The position numbers and the translations under genes are program-made. The notes under the pieces were generated by a model. That model had not been told where the DNA came from and made no database searches. It saw nothing but the letters and a program-made list of their open reading frames with translations. 64,000 nucleotides of DNA from Ephemerocybe angulata. Taxonomy: Eukaryota > Basidiomycota > Agaricomycetes > Agaricales > Psathyrellaceae. The stretch lies in NCBI GenBank assembly GCA_013368325.1, contig JAACJK010000059.1, positions 496,001-560,000 of the forward strand, written 5' to 3'. Shown here piece by piece: positions 44,206 through 54,812 of this stretch. Each line of letters begins with the position of its first letter. Positions within the stretch are counted from its first letter, which is position 1.

Positions 44206-46707
44206 ATGCTCGCATCTTCCTCGACCCAACACCCACCGACTCTATTCCGGCTCGTTGCACTTCTCACTTTCCTTACCATCCTCGTACGCGGTGACACCGA
44301 AATTGGAAACAATGACGCTGCAAGAATCAATCGACGCGCCATCGTCAGCCGGTTCAATCCAACGCGGCGCTCAACTGTCAACGCGACGACCCCAATGCAA
44401 GTAGGGAACGGGAACTTCGCATTTGGCACGGATATCACCTCACTCCAAACATTCTTACCCTTCGCGACCATGTCTTCGTGGGGATGGAAGAATGATTCTT
44501 TGCCAACTGGTCGAACTCAAGCAGACGTAGATGGGTATAGAGGTGTAAGTTGGAAGAACCATGGCAGGGACGTGAGATATGACTTTGGAGGGCTGCCGGA
44601 TATTGAGGCGTGGCTTAGGGGCAGCCCGAATAGGGTTAATCTTGGGAGGATCGGGTTGAGGTTCTGGGATGTAAGAGGCAGGGTGGCAGATGTATTGGAA
44701 GGAGACTTGGAGGAAACGGAGCAAAATCTGGATCTGTGGACGGGTACCCTCACAAGCCGCTTCAAATTCAAAGGCGACGAAGTGGAAGTGCATGTCGTCT
44801 CGGACTTCGAGAGCGACACGGTGGCCGTACGGCTGGAGTCGCGGTTGGTGAGAGAAGGCAACCTTGGATTGTTCGTAGACCATCCATGGAACGAGGGGAA
44901 GGAGAAGTTTAGTGCTCCTTTCGTTGGCCTTTGGGATGTTCCTGAAAAGCACACGACGCAACTTGCGGTGGATGGCCGCACCGCGACGATTATCCACAAG
45001 ATGGTGAACAACTACTTTGTCACCAAAATTGGGGGTGAGCATTTCACTATCGAGAGGCAGTCGCCTGGGAAGCACTTATACGACATCCGTCCTGGGGCGG
45101 AACGCTCAAGGAGCTTCTCGGTCTCGGTTCAGTTCAGTGGAGAAACATCGCCCTCTGATATACCAAAAGCCGTTCCTAGTCCCTCACAAGTGGTCGCTGC
45201 ATCGAAAAAGGGTTGGGAAGAGTACTGGAATCTTTCAGGTTTTGTCGATTTGTTGACTGGCTCAACCGATCCCCGAGCGGAAGAACTGCAGAGGAGAATT
45301 GTGCTGTCCAGGTATTTGATGCGAGTGAACGAGGCAGGGGATAGCCCTCCTCAAGAGGTGAGCATTCTGCATAGCTGAGCGTTGTATACCAATCTGACTG
45401 GTATCATTTCAATAGTCTGGACTTGTGAACAACGGATGGGTGAGTCCCTTGGTTATACCTTCAAGGATGCTCGCTAACTCTCTTGCTCAAGTAGTTTGGG
45501 TAAGCCCTTTTATTCAGATTGAATTCGACGCGTCTGAAATTCGGATCTGCCTCCAGGAAATTTCATATGGGTGAGCTTCGCTATCCAGCCCACTCTACCA
45601 ATAAAATCGTGCTGTGCTAACATGCATTCAGAGATGTACTTCTGGCACAGTGCGCACTGGGCTCTCTGGAACAATTGGGACGTCCTCCACCGCTCCACAT
45701 CCATTTACTCCCGTTTCCTCCCCCGCGCCATTTCCTTTGCACAGAGCCAACAAGGATGGCCTACCGGCGCACGATGGCCAAAGATGACAGACCCGTCAGG
45801 CAGGTCGTCCCCTGGAGAGATCAACAACCTCCTCATCTGGCAGCAACCTCACCCTCTGATCTTCGCGCAGTACGAGTACCGCGCTTTCCCAGTCAAGGAG
45901 ACTCGGAGAAAGTGGAGGGACGTGGTAAAAGAGACTGCAGACTGGATGGCAGAGTTTGCATGGTCGAACGCGACAACAGGTCGGTTTGATCTGGGGCCGC
46001 CGATGTACCCTGTGAGCGAGGACACGAGCCCGAATGCCACTGTGAACCCCGCCTTCGAGTTGGCTTACTGGAGGCTCGGTCTGGAGATCGCGGAGGAATG
46101 GTTTAGGGGTCTGGGAGAAGACGTGCCGCGCTCGTGGACGGAGGCACGCAAGAATTTGGCGCCCTTGCCTGTGAACGAGGACGAAGATGGAGTAAGGACG
46201 TATAGCGTTTACGAGGGGATTGAGGCGAGCTTTTGGACTGATAGTAAGTATACGAGTGACCATCCTGCTTTGGTGGGGCTATATGGGTGGTTACCTCCTA
46301 CGGACGGGCTAGAGTTAGATGTGGCGAAGAGGACGGCCGAGAAGGTGTGGACCCATTGGAACACAACTAATTGTTGGGGGTCAGTACCTCTCTCATTCCT
46401 CAAGAATTACAGCGTGATATTAACATTCTATAGATGGGACTTCCCAATGTTGGCCATGTCAGCTGCTCGGAACGGCCTGCAGTCAAAAGCGGTCGACTTC
46501 CTCCTCCACCCAGAATTCCAGTTCGATGATGTGGGAATGCCCATCGGCGGAGCAAGGGTCCCTACCCCATACTTTCCCGGCGCTGGGTCGCTGCTCTACG
46601 CCATTGCCATGATGGCGAAGGGGTGGGACGGGCAAGGAGAGAATGCACCTGGTTTCCCTGCCGAAGGCTGGAAGGTCAGGGTAGAAGGCTTGAACAAGGC
46701 GTTATAG
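44206..46707 (+). CDS. Secreted six-hairpin glycosidase-like protein
   Basis: A probable exported glycoside hydrolase of the (alpha/alpha)6 superfamily (GH65/GH95-like fold). The substrate is unknown. A signal peptide begins at MLASSSTQ (44206) with core LFRLVALLTFLTILVRG. The N-terminal beta-sandwich half has MQVGNGNFAFGTDITSLQTF. After a run of very short exons (24, 5 and 14 nt; 45416-45439, 45495-45499, 45557-45570) the frame reads NNGWFGKFHMEMYFWHSAHW, resembling a Trp/His-rich motif I recall in bacterial members. Then come RSTSIYSRFLPRAISFAQSQ, NLLIWQQPHPLIFAQYEYRA and NCWGWDFPMLAMSAARNGLQ. Several N-x-S/T sites occur. Length is about 780 residues. An in-frame ATG at 44146 would put 20 charged residues before the signal, so 44206 is preferred. 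Confidence 0.75.
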
Positions 46708-48445
46708 GTTGTTAGCCACTCAGTTTGGTATATGAGCCTGTCAATTGATGTGATCATAGTCGGACCGCCTGGAAACGAGTTTCTGCCGCGAGAATGGCCC
46801 GCTAACAACTCGGGCGCTTATCTGGCGCCAATATTCAACTTCGCAAACACATTGGATGTTCTTCCAACCTTAAGCAGGCCACCTTACGGTCTTCGGACTG
46901 AAATATATGACACGCCGTTCTAAGAAGAGACTAAATGGCGGAGCATTGGGTCCTTCAGATTTACGACGACCTTGTGAGCAACCATACCCTTCTTCAACTT
47001 GAAGAACTTCTTGGCACGTAGAGGGCGGTTCATGGCCTTCGAAAGAACTTGAGGCGGTGTGTGGTGGACTCCTTGTGTGCAAATCTATTCCAAAGGGAAA
47101 ATTAAAGGCGAGAATTCAAGGCGCTCTTGCGTCCGGAGGCAAGGGGTCTTCGCCCATCATTCGCGACAGATGCTACCGGGACTCGGGAGACGATAAATGC
47201 CGGTTTGCAGGCAGAATGGGACGTTGGACCGCTGAAGACTACTAACACTCATGGTGGCCATTGAGGGATAAGTAAGGGCCGTAAATGAAGGGGTGTATGT
47301 TTTATATTTCCTCGACAAATCCTGCCGTGATGTGTACTCAACGGGCATAGAAGGTGAAGTATCTCTGATGAACTTCAATTGATATTCGTACATAAATGTT
47401 GAGAATCGGAACAGATGGCGTCCATTTGTCGCCGATTCAGACAGTCGAGGGTTGAACACCGGGCGAGGTTCTTGAGCAAATTAGAATTCCCTCTGAGACC
47501 ATGCTGAGGGTGTTTGAGCTCGGTTGGTTGCACCTGTACACGAAGGGAATACATCATGTACATGAAGGTGAAAGAAGAGAAGCGCCTATTCCGCTCTCAG
47601 CCCCTATATGCCCACATGGTCCCATCGCCCGTGATAGCCGGTGACATGGAAGACGGCGGACAGAGCATATTTATATGGCACCCAGGCTTCGCTGGCTCCT
47701 CCAACGTTCTCCCTGAACCGCCCCCAGCGCACAGGCAGCCTCGACCACTGAGGACACGTTCTTGGACTGGACCACCTTGCGTAGCCGCATCCATTCCAAA
47801 GGCCTCGCCGCGACCACAATAACTGCGGTGCTTCGTGGAGTCATAGTCGCCGGAGCATACCCAGCTCGCCTATAATCACGAAGACCTCGACGCCGAGGAA
47901 AGAACAGTTGCCTGCATATCGATTGACGGTGAGTACCCTACCCAGTTCTCTAGTTCTGCATGAATACCGGAGGGAAGAGCTGGCATCGACTTCGTTCCGC
48001 GCTGGCGTCTTGTCTGCGGCACAACGCGTGCATCCGAAGCCTCCTTTCGCTTCCTGGAAGCTTGTTCTCCGAAGTTCTTGTGCCTTTCGTGCAACAGCAG
48101 GAGGCCGAGCTACGTGGAATAAGAAGTTGGAGCCGATGCTGGTACATTCAAGGAACCGGCCTTGTCATGCAGCGTGCCTCCGGGGTGCGCTGGCTGGCTA
48201 TCGCCTTGTCACGGTTGTCGCTCTTGTCCTTACGTTCATCCCCTGCGTTGACGCTGATCCCTGTCCTAAAGACTGACTTGACTGATGCGCCTGTTCCAGA
48301 CCTTCATCCCACCGGCTTCTCTTTCCACCTTATATCCCGCAACGCTATATCCATCCAGCTCTCCCTGTGTTGCTGCCCATCTAGCGTGCATCATCTAACG
48401 ATTATATAACGCTACTCCCCAAGAACATTTCACGACCCATCTACA
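46708..48445. other. Large intergenic region, no gene recognised
   Basis: The longest stretch (1.7 kb) without a supported gene. Small frames on both strands (for example 47514-47822, 47908-48276, 47960-48409 plus; 47876-48094 minus) show no family motif and overlap each other. Its right end carries TATATAA at 48403-48409, 37 bp before the next ATG. A species-specific or noncoding transcript cannot be excluded. Confidence 0.4.
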
Positions 48446-49449
48446 ATGGAATCAAGAACATCATCCCCACTTCTCTCCCTTTTCCTCCTGTTCGCGCTCC
48501 TGTTCACAAGTCCCTTGGTAGCTGCTTCCCCACTGCAGCTCCAACCTTCCTCGCTCGCAGGGCGGATAGCAGAAGAACTCGGCCAAACTTTGGGCTTCCA
48601 GAGGAGAGATGTCATCGCCCCCAAGATCACAAGCCCTACCGCGAGCAGCGTGTGGCCCGTCGGCTCAACGCAGACGGTCACCTGGTATGTGCTCCATGCT
48701 TCCCTCATGAAATCAACCCCTGAAGAACGACATCTAGGGATACATCCGACTTCCCTCCTGATAACCAAATCACAAACCCCATTGGCAAAGTGATTCTGGG
48801 ACACGATTCGGGAGACAGTTTGAACTTGGATCTCCGTGCGTCCTCCCCACCTTCCCATTCTTTCCTTCACTGACTGTTAATTTTAGAGAATCCTCTCGCC
48901 CAGGGTTTCAAGCTGCGCGATGGCAAAGTTAGTGTCGTAGTCCCCAACGTCCCTCCCAGAAAGGACTATCTCATCGTCCGTAAGTTCATTCATTCCAGTA
49001 TGGGTCCCCTTTCAAAGCCTCCGCTAAACAAACACTGGGCAGTTATGGGTGATTCCGGTAATACCTCGCCTAGCTTTGCTATCACGAGCATATCCGGTGG
49101 TGCCAGCAACAGCACCACAAGCTCCTCGGCTTCTACTTCAAGTACGACCACCACGACTGCCAATGTAGCGACCACCAAGTCTGGCAGTACCACAACGAAC
49201 CCTGTCCTGCCTACTGCCGCAACGATCACGACTCCCATCCCAATCAGTGGTACTACTATCACTGGCGGCAATCCTAATGCCAATACCACCTTCCCGGCGG
49301 ACACCTCGATTGCAGATTCTACATCCGCTGCTGCTGCCACCACTTCATCCGGACAGTCCGTCCTGAACAACGCGGGTACCAGCCAGATCGGGCTTAGCTG
49401 CTGGTCTTTGGCTATTGGCTTCCTGGTTGCAGGAACCGTGACGCTTTGA
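48446..49449 (+). CDS. Kre9/Knh1-like GPI-anchored Ser/Thr-rich wall protein
   Basis: Secreted wall protein with the Kre9/Knh1 N-terminal domain (the Ser-Thr-rich GPI-anchored family of basidiomycetes). A signal peptide (PLLSLFLLFALLFTSPLVAA) starts the product. The domain reads KITSPTASSVWPVGSTQTVT, an intron splits the following Trp codon, then DTSDFPPDNQITNPIGKVIL, FKLRDGKVSVVVPNVPPRKD and MGDSGNTSPSFAITSI. About 130 Ser/Thr/Ala-rich residues follow, with several N-x-T sites. The end (LSCWSLAIGFLVAGTVTL) is a hydrophobic GPI-type tail. Three introns. It resembles the smaller gene at 50348-50873, which faces it and shares the intron position after TVT. Confidence 0.82.
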
Positions 49450-50347
49450 GTTTAGTAAATTAGCTTCACTCACTGCGTAGTTGGGGAGCTCATGGAACCA
49501 ACCAGCGTTTTCGATTCACTTCGACATTCGATCTATGGACGCATGACAGGACTTTTATCTTTTCTTATTACTTTTGCTTGCTTCTTCGTTGAATTTTGGT
49601 GCACAAACTACGGCACAGTATTCACTATCTTTGGAGTACATACATACTTTCAGTGTGCGAACTCTACCACAAGGACATTGGGACCCTTGTATAGGGCCTG
49701 TCTTCTATAGTAGTTGCGACGTCTTTCGACTTTCGAAGCTTCGTTTCTGAGCTCCTACGTACGCTTGTATTGGGCGTTGTATCATAACTTTCCTGTGGCT
49801 TTCATATGTATCCTCTCCGATCACTCTACTCCGGCTTAAGTTGAATCTATTACGATTATGCGGGACAAGTAGGTACGCAGAGAATACGACGAAACCGACA
49901 AGACGCAAGAAAGGTTGAGGTACGAATACAAGTACAGCAGACGCGGAATAACTATGAATACAAGGGGATAGAGGGTTCGTGACCAGGTGCAAACAACGAA
50001 GAGTCCTGAATGAAGGGGTCCGATTACAATGTCCATGCAGATTACGGGGGATGTTTAAGATAATGGAAACGAAGAGGAAGCAGGGCTAGTTTGCCGAGGA
50101 AACGGTGTTCCTCGGGGCTGGGACACGCTCGCTGTACCGTCGTATTAATAGGTAGGGTGTTCAAAATGTCGGATCAAGGCGTAGATTCATGGATTCGTTG
50201 ACGAGTTCGTGGTTGGAAGGGCGCCAACTCGGCGTCCAAGATGGCAGAGATCATGTAGCATGTCGGTTTGGTTGGTACCTTCAAGGGATGCCGTTCCAGT
50301 CATTATTTGAAATGGAGTTGTGGGTTCGTTGAAATGAGGTGCGGTGC
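49450..50347. other. Convergent intergenic region
   Basis: About 0.9 kb between the 3' ends of two facing Kre9-like genes. Frames at 49492-49710 plus and 49705-49992 minus have no motif. No repeat or RNA gene is seen. Confidence 0.4.
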
Positions 50348-50873
50348 TCAATCGACGATGCTGAAGACAGGGCCCCAGTTACCAGAGTTGCCGAACACTA
50401 GAGATAAAGAAAGAACGTAAGCACACCGATGGACCATTGAGGATTGTAAAAAAAAGTTGATACGCACAGACAATCTGATACTGGCCTGCAGGCAGGTCGG
50501 TTGGGGTAGTCACGCTGCGCTGCCCGTCGAGGATGTCAAAGTTCTCAGCGAGAGGCTTGTCAAGGATCAGGCGTTCCTCCTCGACGCTCCTCAGAACGAT
50601 GCGTCCCTTTGGGTTGGTAATCTGCGCAGGGGGCGAACTTGCATCCCTACAATTCAAAGGTGGTCAGTGCTTGTAAGCGAGAAATGAAGAAACCATGTAA
50701 GTTGCTTACCAAGTGACGGTCTGAGCGGAGCCCTTCTTCCAAACGGTTCCCTTAACAGGGGTGAGGATAGGAGGCACGTAGACGTCCCTCTGGTCAAGGA
50801 TGGGAGCTGCCACCGCGACAGTGGTGAAGATCGCGAGGAGAGTGCAGATGAAGGAGATGATAGAGAATCGCAT
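50348..50873 (-). CDS. Small secreted Kre9/Knh1-like protein
   Basis: Only about 135 residues. A signal peptide (MRFSIISFICTLLAIFTTVA) is followed by PPILTPVKGTVWKKGSAQTV and then TW, with the intron inside the Trp codon exactly as in the longer neighbour. After the intron come DASSPPAQITNPKGRIVL, ILDGQRSVTTPTDLPAGQYQ and, in the last exon, FGNSGNWGPVFSIVD at the stop. It therefore holds just the Kre9-like domain and lacks the Ser/Thr tail and GPI signal. It should be secreted or wall-bound rather than membrane-anchored. Function beyond a role in wall glucan assembly, known for yeast Kre9, is not established for this family. Confidence 0.8.
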
Positions 50874-51687
50874 GTTGAACTTGAGAAGGTTGTTAAAGAT
50901 GAGAGGGCAAGAATTCAAAGATTTCGTGAAAAGCGTAGGTTGGATGAAACACAAGAAAAGGGGGACCAATTAGTGGGGATGAAAGTGTGAAGGATGAGAC
51001 CAAACCCGCAGCCAGGATGCCGCTTTTATAGCCAGCTTAGCCACACAGCCTGGGCACGATAGCCGACTCCACTGACCCCATCCATCAAAGCACCGGGCAA
51101 TGACCTCCATCAATACGTAGCTTCATACTCATCGAGAATGCAGAAAAGCTCAAAAATAGTATTCCAAAGATGCGGCATTGGAGGACGAGAGGAAGCAAGG
51201 GCTCGTCAGGAGGCCCAGATAAAACTTTATCGGCGCGTAGCAAGATGGGCATGTACGCACTCGAACGGTCATATACAGCCAAGCGGATCTGCGTCCATCG
51301 CTTCAACACTGGAACTGCTTAAACTGCTCAGAGATCCCAGATTCACGAAGGGATAGGCTCTGGATCCTGGAGCATGCGCGACACCGATGAGGAGCTGGGC
51401 TGGAATGAAATGGGGCAGATCGGCATAAGGTTATGGCGGCGGGGAACGCGCTCCGAGCAAATCGACCCATGTTCCCTCCGCCCCCCACCATGCTTACGTT
51501 CGGTCAGCAAATTGCTCTAGAAACTCCTAGAGGAGCGCAAAGGATGTACTGAAGGCTCCTGAATGGGCGATGGTCTCAGCTAATGGCGATTTTTTCTCGA
51601 TAGTTCTACTATCTGCAAGAAACCATTCCATCATCGTGTGAAGGCGACGACGGGGAGTCTACTCACGTACCGATGCATAGCATCTCT
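50874..51687. other. Intergenic region
   Basis: Holds the promoter of the small Kre9-like gene on the left and the 3' flank of TRM82 on the right. Frames at 51138-51356 plus and 51085-51309 minus are unsupported. Confidence 0.4.
51023..51030 (-). promoter_or_regulatory. TATA-box-like element
   Basis: Reading the minus strand, TATAAAAG lies about 150 bp upstream of the small Kre9-like ATG (50873). It is a canonical TATA match in a reasonable place for a secreted, possibly inducible gene. Confidence 0.45.
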
Positions 51688-53840
51688 TTACGGCTTACTA
51701 TCTTCTGGAGTTTGGCTTGATGATCGGGCGCGCTTTGTCTCCGGCTCGTCCGCTTCGCCAGACTCTTCTGGAAGGTCGTCGCCCTGCGAAGTCCCAGGAA
51801 GTACTTTTTGCTTCACCTCCTCCACCTTGGTTGTACGTTTCATTCTTCCGAGCTTTCGTTTCGTCAGGTTCGCGGCTGGCTGAGCGGCGTCGGCGGCAGC
51901 TACATCGACGTTCTGAGGAACTGTGCCGGGGGCGAGCTTCTCGACATATTTCGGGAGAGATAGAAGCTCGGAATAGAGATCGAGAGTCTTCAGGTCCTTC
52001 GCTGACGCTAGAACGTAAACAGTTAGCGCACGACCGAATTGTCTCTAACAAATTGCGCACCTGGAACTGCGATTGCGGGGCCGTTCAGGTTCTTCAGAAG
52101 AGAAGCAGAAGGCACTTGGTCTTCTCCATCGATTACCGTGAGCTACAATTGCGAGTGAATAATCAGACAGTGCTGGCGGCAAAGTGATAGACGATAAGCC
52201 TCACCTCGCCTGAAGACGATACAGTCACAAGTCGAACTCTATCTGAAGTGCTGGCAGAGGTTTCGTCATCGGCAGTCCACGAGTTGTCAAGTAAGACCCA
52301 GATGAGGGGTTTTGAGGAGGCTGAAGGCGGCGAGGTAATGTAGAAGTCAATAATTGGCTTGCCGAAATCCAAATGGCGGGTTGCAGACGTGTCCAATGAC
52401 TGAGCATCAGACGACAAAGAGGAAGGATAAGGAGCAGAGAACAGTGCGGTCGCCCTGTGATTGAATCAGTCTAACTTTCGCGACTGGCGATAGGACTTCA
52501 TACCCGATAGCACTGAATAAGATAAAGGTGTCGGCCTTTTCCACTGTCAGAGTTTCGATCCGTCGAATTGCCAAAATCTTCTGGGGCGCTGGCTGAGAAG
52601 TAGACGCATCTTCGGCGGATGGCGCGTTGGCAATCCCTGGTGTGCCGGCTTCATCGACTTCCATAGCACCACTCCCTTCAGGGGTATCCTCCTCCTTTGC
52701 CTGTGCCTGCTGACCTTTCCCCTTCCCTTTACCCTTCTTTCCCTTTCCTTTCTTCCCCTTTCCTCCCGACTCTCCTTCATTTTCATCCCCCTCTCCTTCA
52801 GCACCCCACCGATTCTTCCCCAAAACTCGCTTGATAACAATGAAAGGTTCAACTACCTCGGCGACGGGGAGTTCAGCCTTCTCTTGGCCAGTCATCCAAT
52901 CCCAGAGTTTGAGTGCTGGGTCGCCACCTCCTGATATCAGGGTAGTAGAGTCTGCAGAGGGTATATGCAGTGCAGACACGAATCTACCTCTCAAGTCAAT
53001 CTCTGAAACGGATGGAAGGTTTGAAGAAGGAACACCGACTTATGATGGCCTAGGCAGTACATCTCAATGTTGAATCCTTGGGGGTACCAGCTTACTCTGA
53101 TATGCTCGTCGCGATCTGAGGTGATGATGTACTTTTCGTCATCAGTGAGCAGCATTGCGTTGAGGGGGGAGACATGTCCCAGGATAAGCGCCCCGTTGGA
53201 AGGGTTGGTGTGGGAGGCGTATGGGTCCTTTTCTTTGGCTTCTTTTTGTTCCTCGAGCTCGGAAGTGGTGAACGGGGTGTATACGAGGGAGTAGCTTTCT
53301 CCTACTTCAGCACGCGGTGCGATAGAGATGGCGAGGATAGCGTACCTGAAGACATCTCCAAACTTGTCCGAAACCAACACGGTTTGGGAGTCCTTCGTGA
53401 ACATGATAGACGTAGGTTTCTTCGGGAGCTCGCTATATGCTTCTTCAATGCATTTCCAATACCTATCGTAAATTTATGCTCACCGGGCATTCAAAAGCTT
53501 GAGTCCCTCCTCAGAACTGATTTCCCACAACTTGAGCATCTTGTCCTCCCCGATCTCCGCGAGATACTTGAATGCTTCATCAACCACAGCACATCGGATA
53601 GGGCCAGACTTGAGAATAGAGTCACGTTCGAGTTGTTCCGTGGAGTATTGAGCAGTAGATTGCAGCGTTTCACCTGTCCTTATTGTAACAAGTCGTTAGG
53701 GAGGTGCGAGTCTGGCCAGTGCACGGATTCGCTCACGAAGAATCGAGGACGTGAATATGAGGCCCTGAAATAGCGACCGTTTTTTCCTGGCCGACAAAGA
53801 GGCGGCTAAAGGGGTAGGACGAAGACGATTCTGCAGCCAT
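51688..53840 (-). CDS. TRM82: tRNA m7G46 methyltransferase WD40 subunit
   Basis: Non-catalytic partner of Trm8; the pair makes 7-methylguanosine at position 46 of tRNAs. The start MAAESSSSYPFSRLFVGQEK (53840) leads into WD40 blades: TVAISGPHIHVLD, FTKDSQTVLVSDKFGDVFRY, PSNGALILGHVSPLNAMLLT, DDEKYIITSDRDEHIRVSWY, PQGFNIEMYCLGHHKFVSAL and LISGGGDPALKLWDWMTGQE. The SWYP..I..YCLGH..FVS string is characteristic of Trm82/WDR4. A ~45-residue Lys/Gly/Glu-rich insert follows in a blade loop. The C-terminus is charged with a basic patch (LTKRKLGRMKRTTKVEEVKQ) and ends SSSQTPEDSKP. Several short introns. Its ATG is 155 bp from that of the divergent EXPERA gene. Confidence 0.88.
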
Positions 53841-53995
53841 GGCGGTCACTGAGAACATTGAGGCCAGATATTTTTCGGGGCTCAACAGCGCGATCAGATG
53901 GCCTGATCGCGTCGCGCGCGCCCTTCACCGGCGCGTTCGCTTCCGACTTCGTATTGCTTGACTCGGGCCACGTCGCTGCTCATTTCACCACCAAC
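53841..53995. promoter_or_regulatory. Compact bidirectional promoter TRM82/EXPERA gene
   Basis: Only 155 bp separate the two start codons, so both genes must share or overlap core promoters. It contains a GC-rich palindrome-like stretch around GATCGCGTCGCGCGCGCC. No canonical TATA box is seen in either direction. Confidence 0.45.
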
Positions 53996-54653
53996 ATGAT
54001 CATCGACCCCAAAGCCCAGCGATTCCCGTCTCCAACGCCCAAAATCACGGCGCGCCCGGTCGACTTTGCCTACTTCATCTTCTTCCTCATCCACATCCCC
54101 GCGACCCTGCTCCTCGACCTACAAGCAGTATACCCCACATGGCTCGTCCCAAGAGACTCTAGCCTCAGGGTACTCGGTGACCTATACATGAAGTTGACGG
54201 CCGACCCAGTCGTGGGGAGTGTGGGTGGTTACTTTGGGGACGAAGTTCAGCACCAGTTCCTATGGTTGAGGTGCTTCATGTGGACAGAGCTGTACGCACA
54301 CACTTTCGAAATATTTGAACGCTCAAATGACCCTGATCAAAACAACTTCTGCTTCTCATAGCCTCCTCCAACTCCCTACCTTCATCTACGGGTCATACAA
54401 CCTCTACCACAACACCAACCTCGCAAAACTCTACCCGCTATTGATTGCCTATGGCGCCGGGACTGCAATGACCACGTTGCCTTGCATCGCTGTGCTTCTG
54501 ACTACCCCTGCCGATGTGCTCGCCGACTGGCAAAGATTGATGCTGCTGGGCAGCTATATTCCCTTCTTCGTCATCCCCCTCACCATATCCATCGACATGG
54601 GTATCCGAACGAAGAAACATCTCGCGGTAGCCCAGGGGCAAAAGAACAAGTAA
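53996..54653 (+). CDS. TMEM97/sigma-2-receptor-like EXPERA membrane protein
   Basis: Four-helix ER membrane protein with an EXPERA domain, the fold shared with emopamil-binding proteins and TMEM97. Segments: RPVDFAYFIFFLIHIPATLL (helix 1), a loop with YPTWLVPRDSSLRVLGDLYM, FLWLRCFMWTELLQLPTFIY across an intron (54292-54361), KLYPLLIAYGAGTAMTTLPC (helix 3) and MLLGSYIPFFVIPLTISIDM (helix 4). The tail KKHLAVAQGQKNK is a lysine-rich, ER-retention-like end. Length is about 195 residues, normal for the family. The start at 53996 (MIIDPKAQRF) is preferred over an in-frame ATG at 53858. Animal TMEM97 affects cholesterol handling; the fungal role is not known. Confidence 0.82.
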
Positions 54654-54812
54654 ACTGGCCAACAATCTTCTGCTTGCAATCTATTCTTGTCAGATCTCAG
54701 ATATGCCACACGTTACAGTTACATAGAATTCGTTTTCCAATGAGTACAGACTGTTTTACATACATACACCGCAGTTCAATCCGTGCCACGAACAAGATCC
54801 TGACCGGACTTC

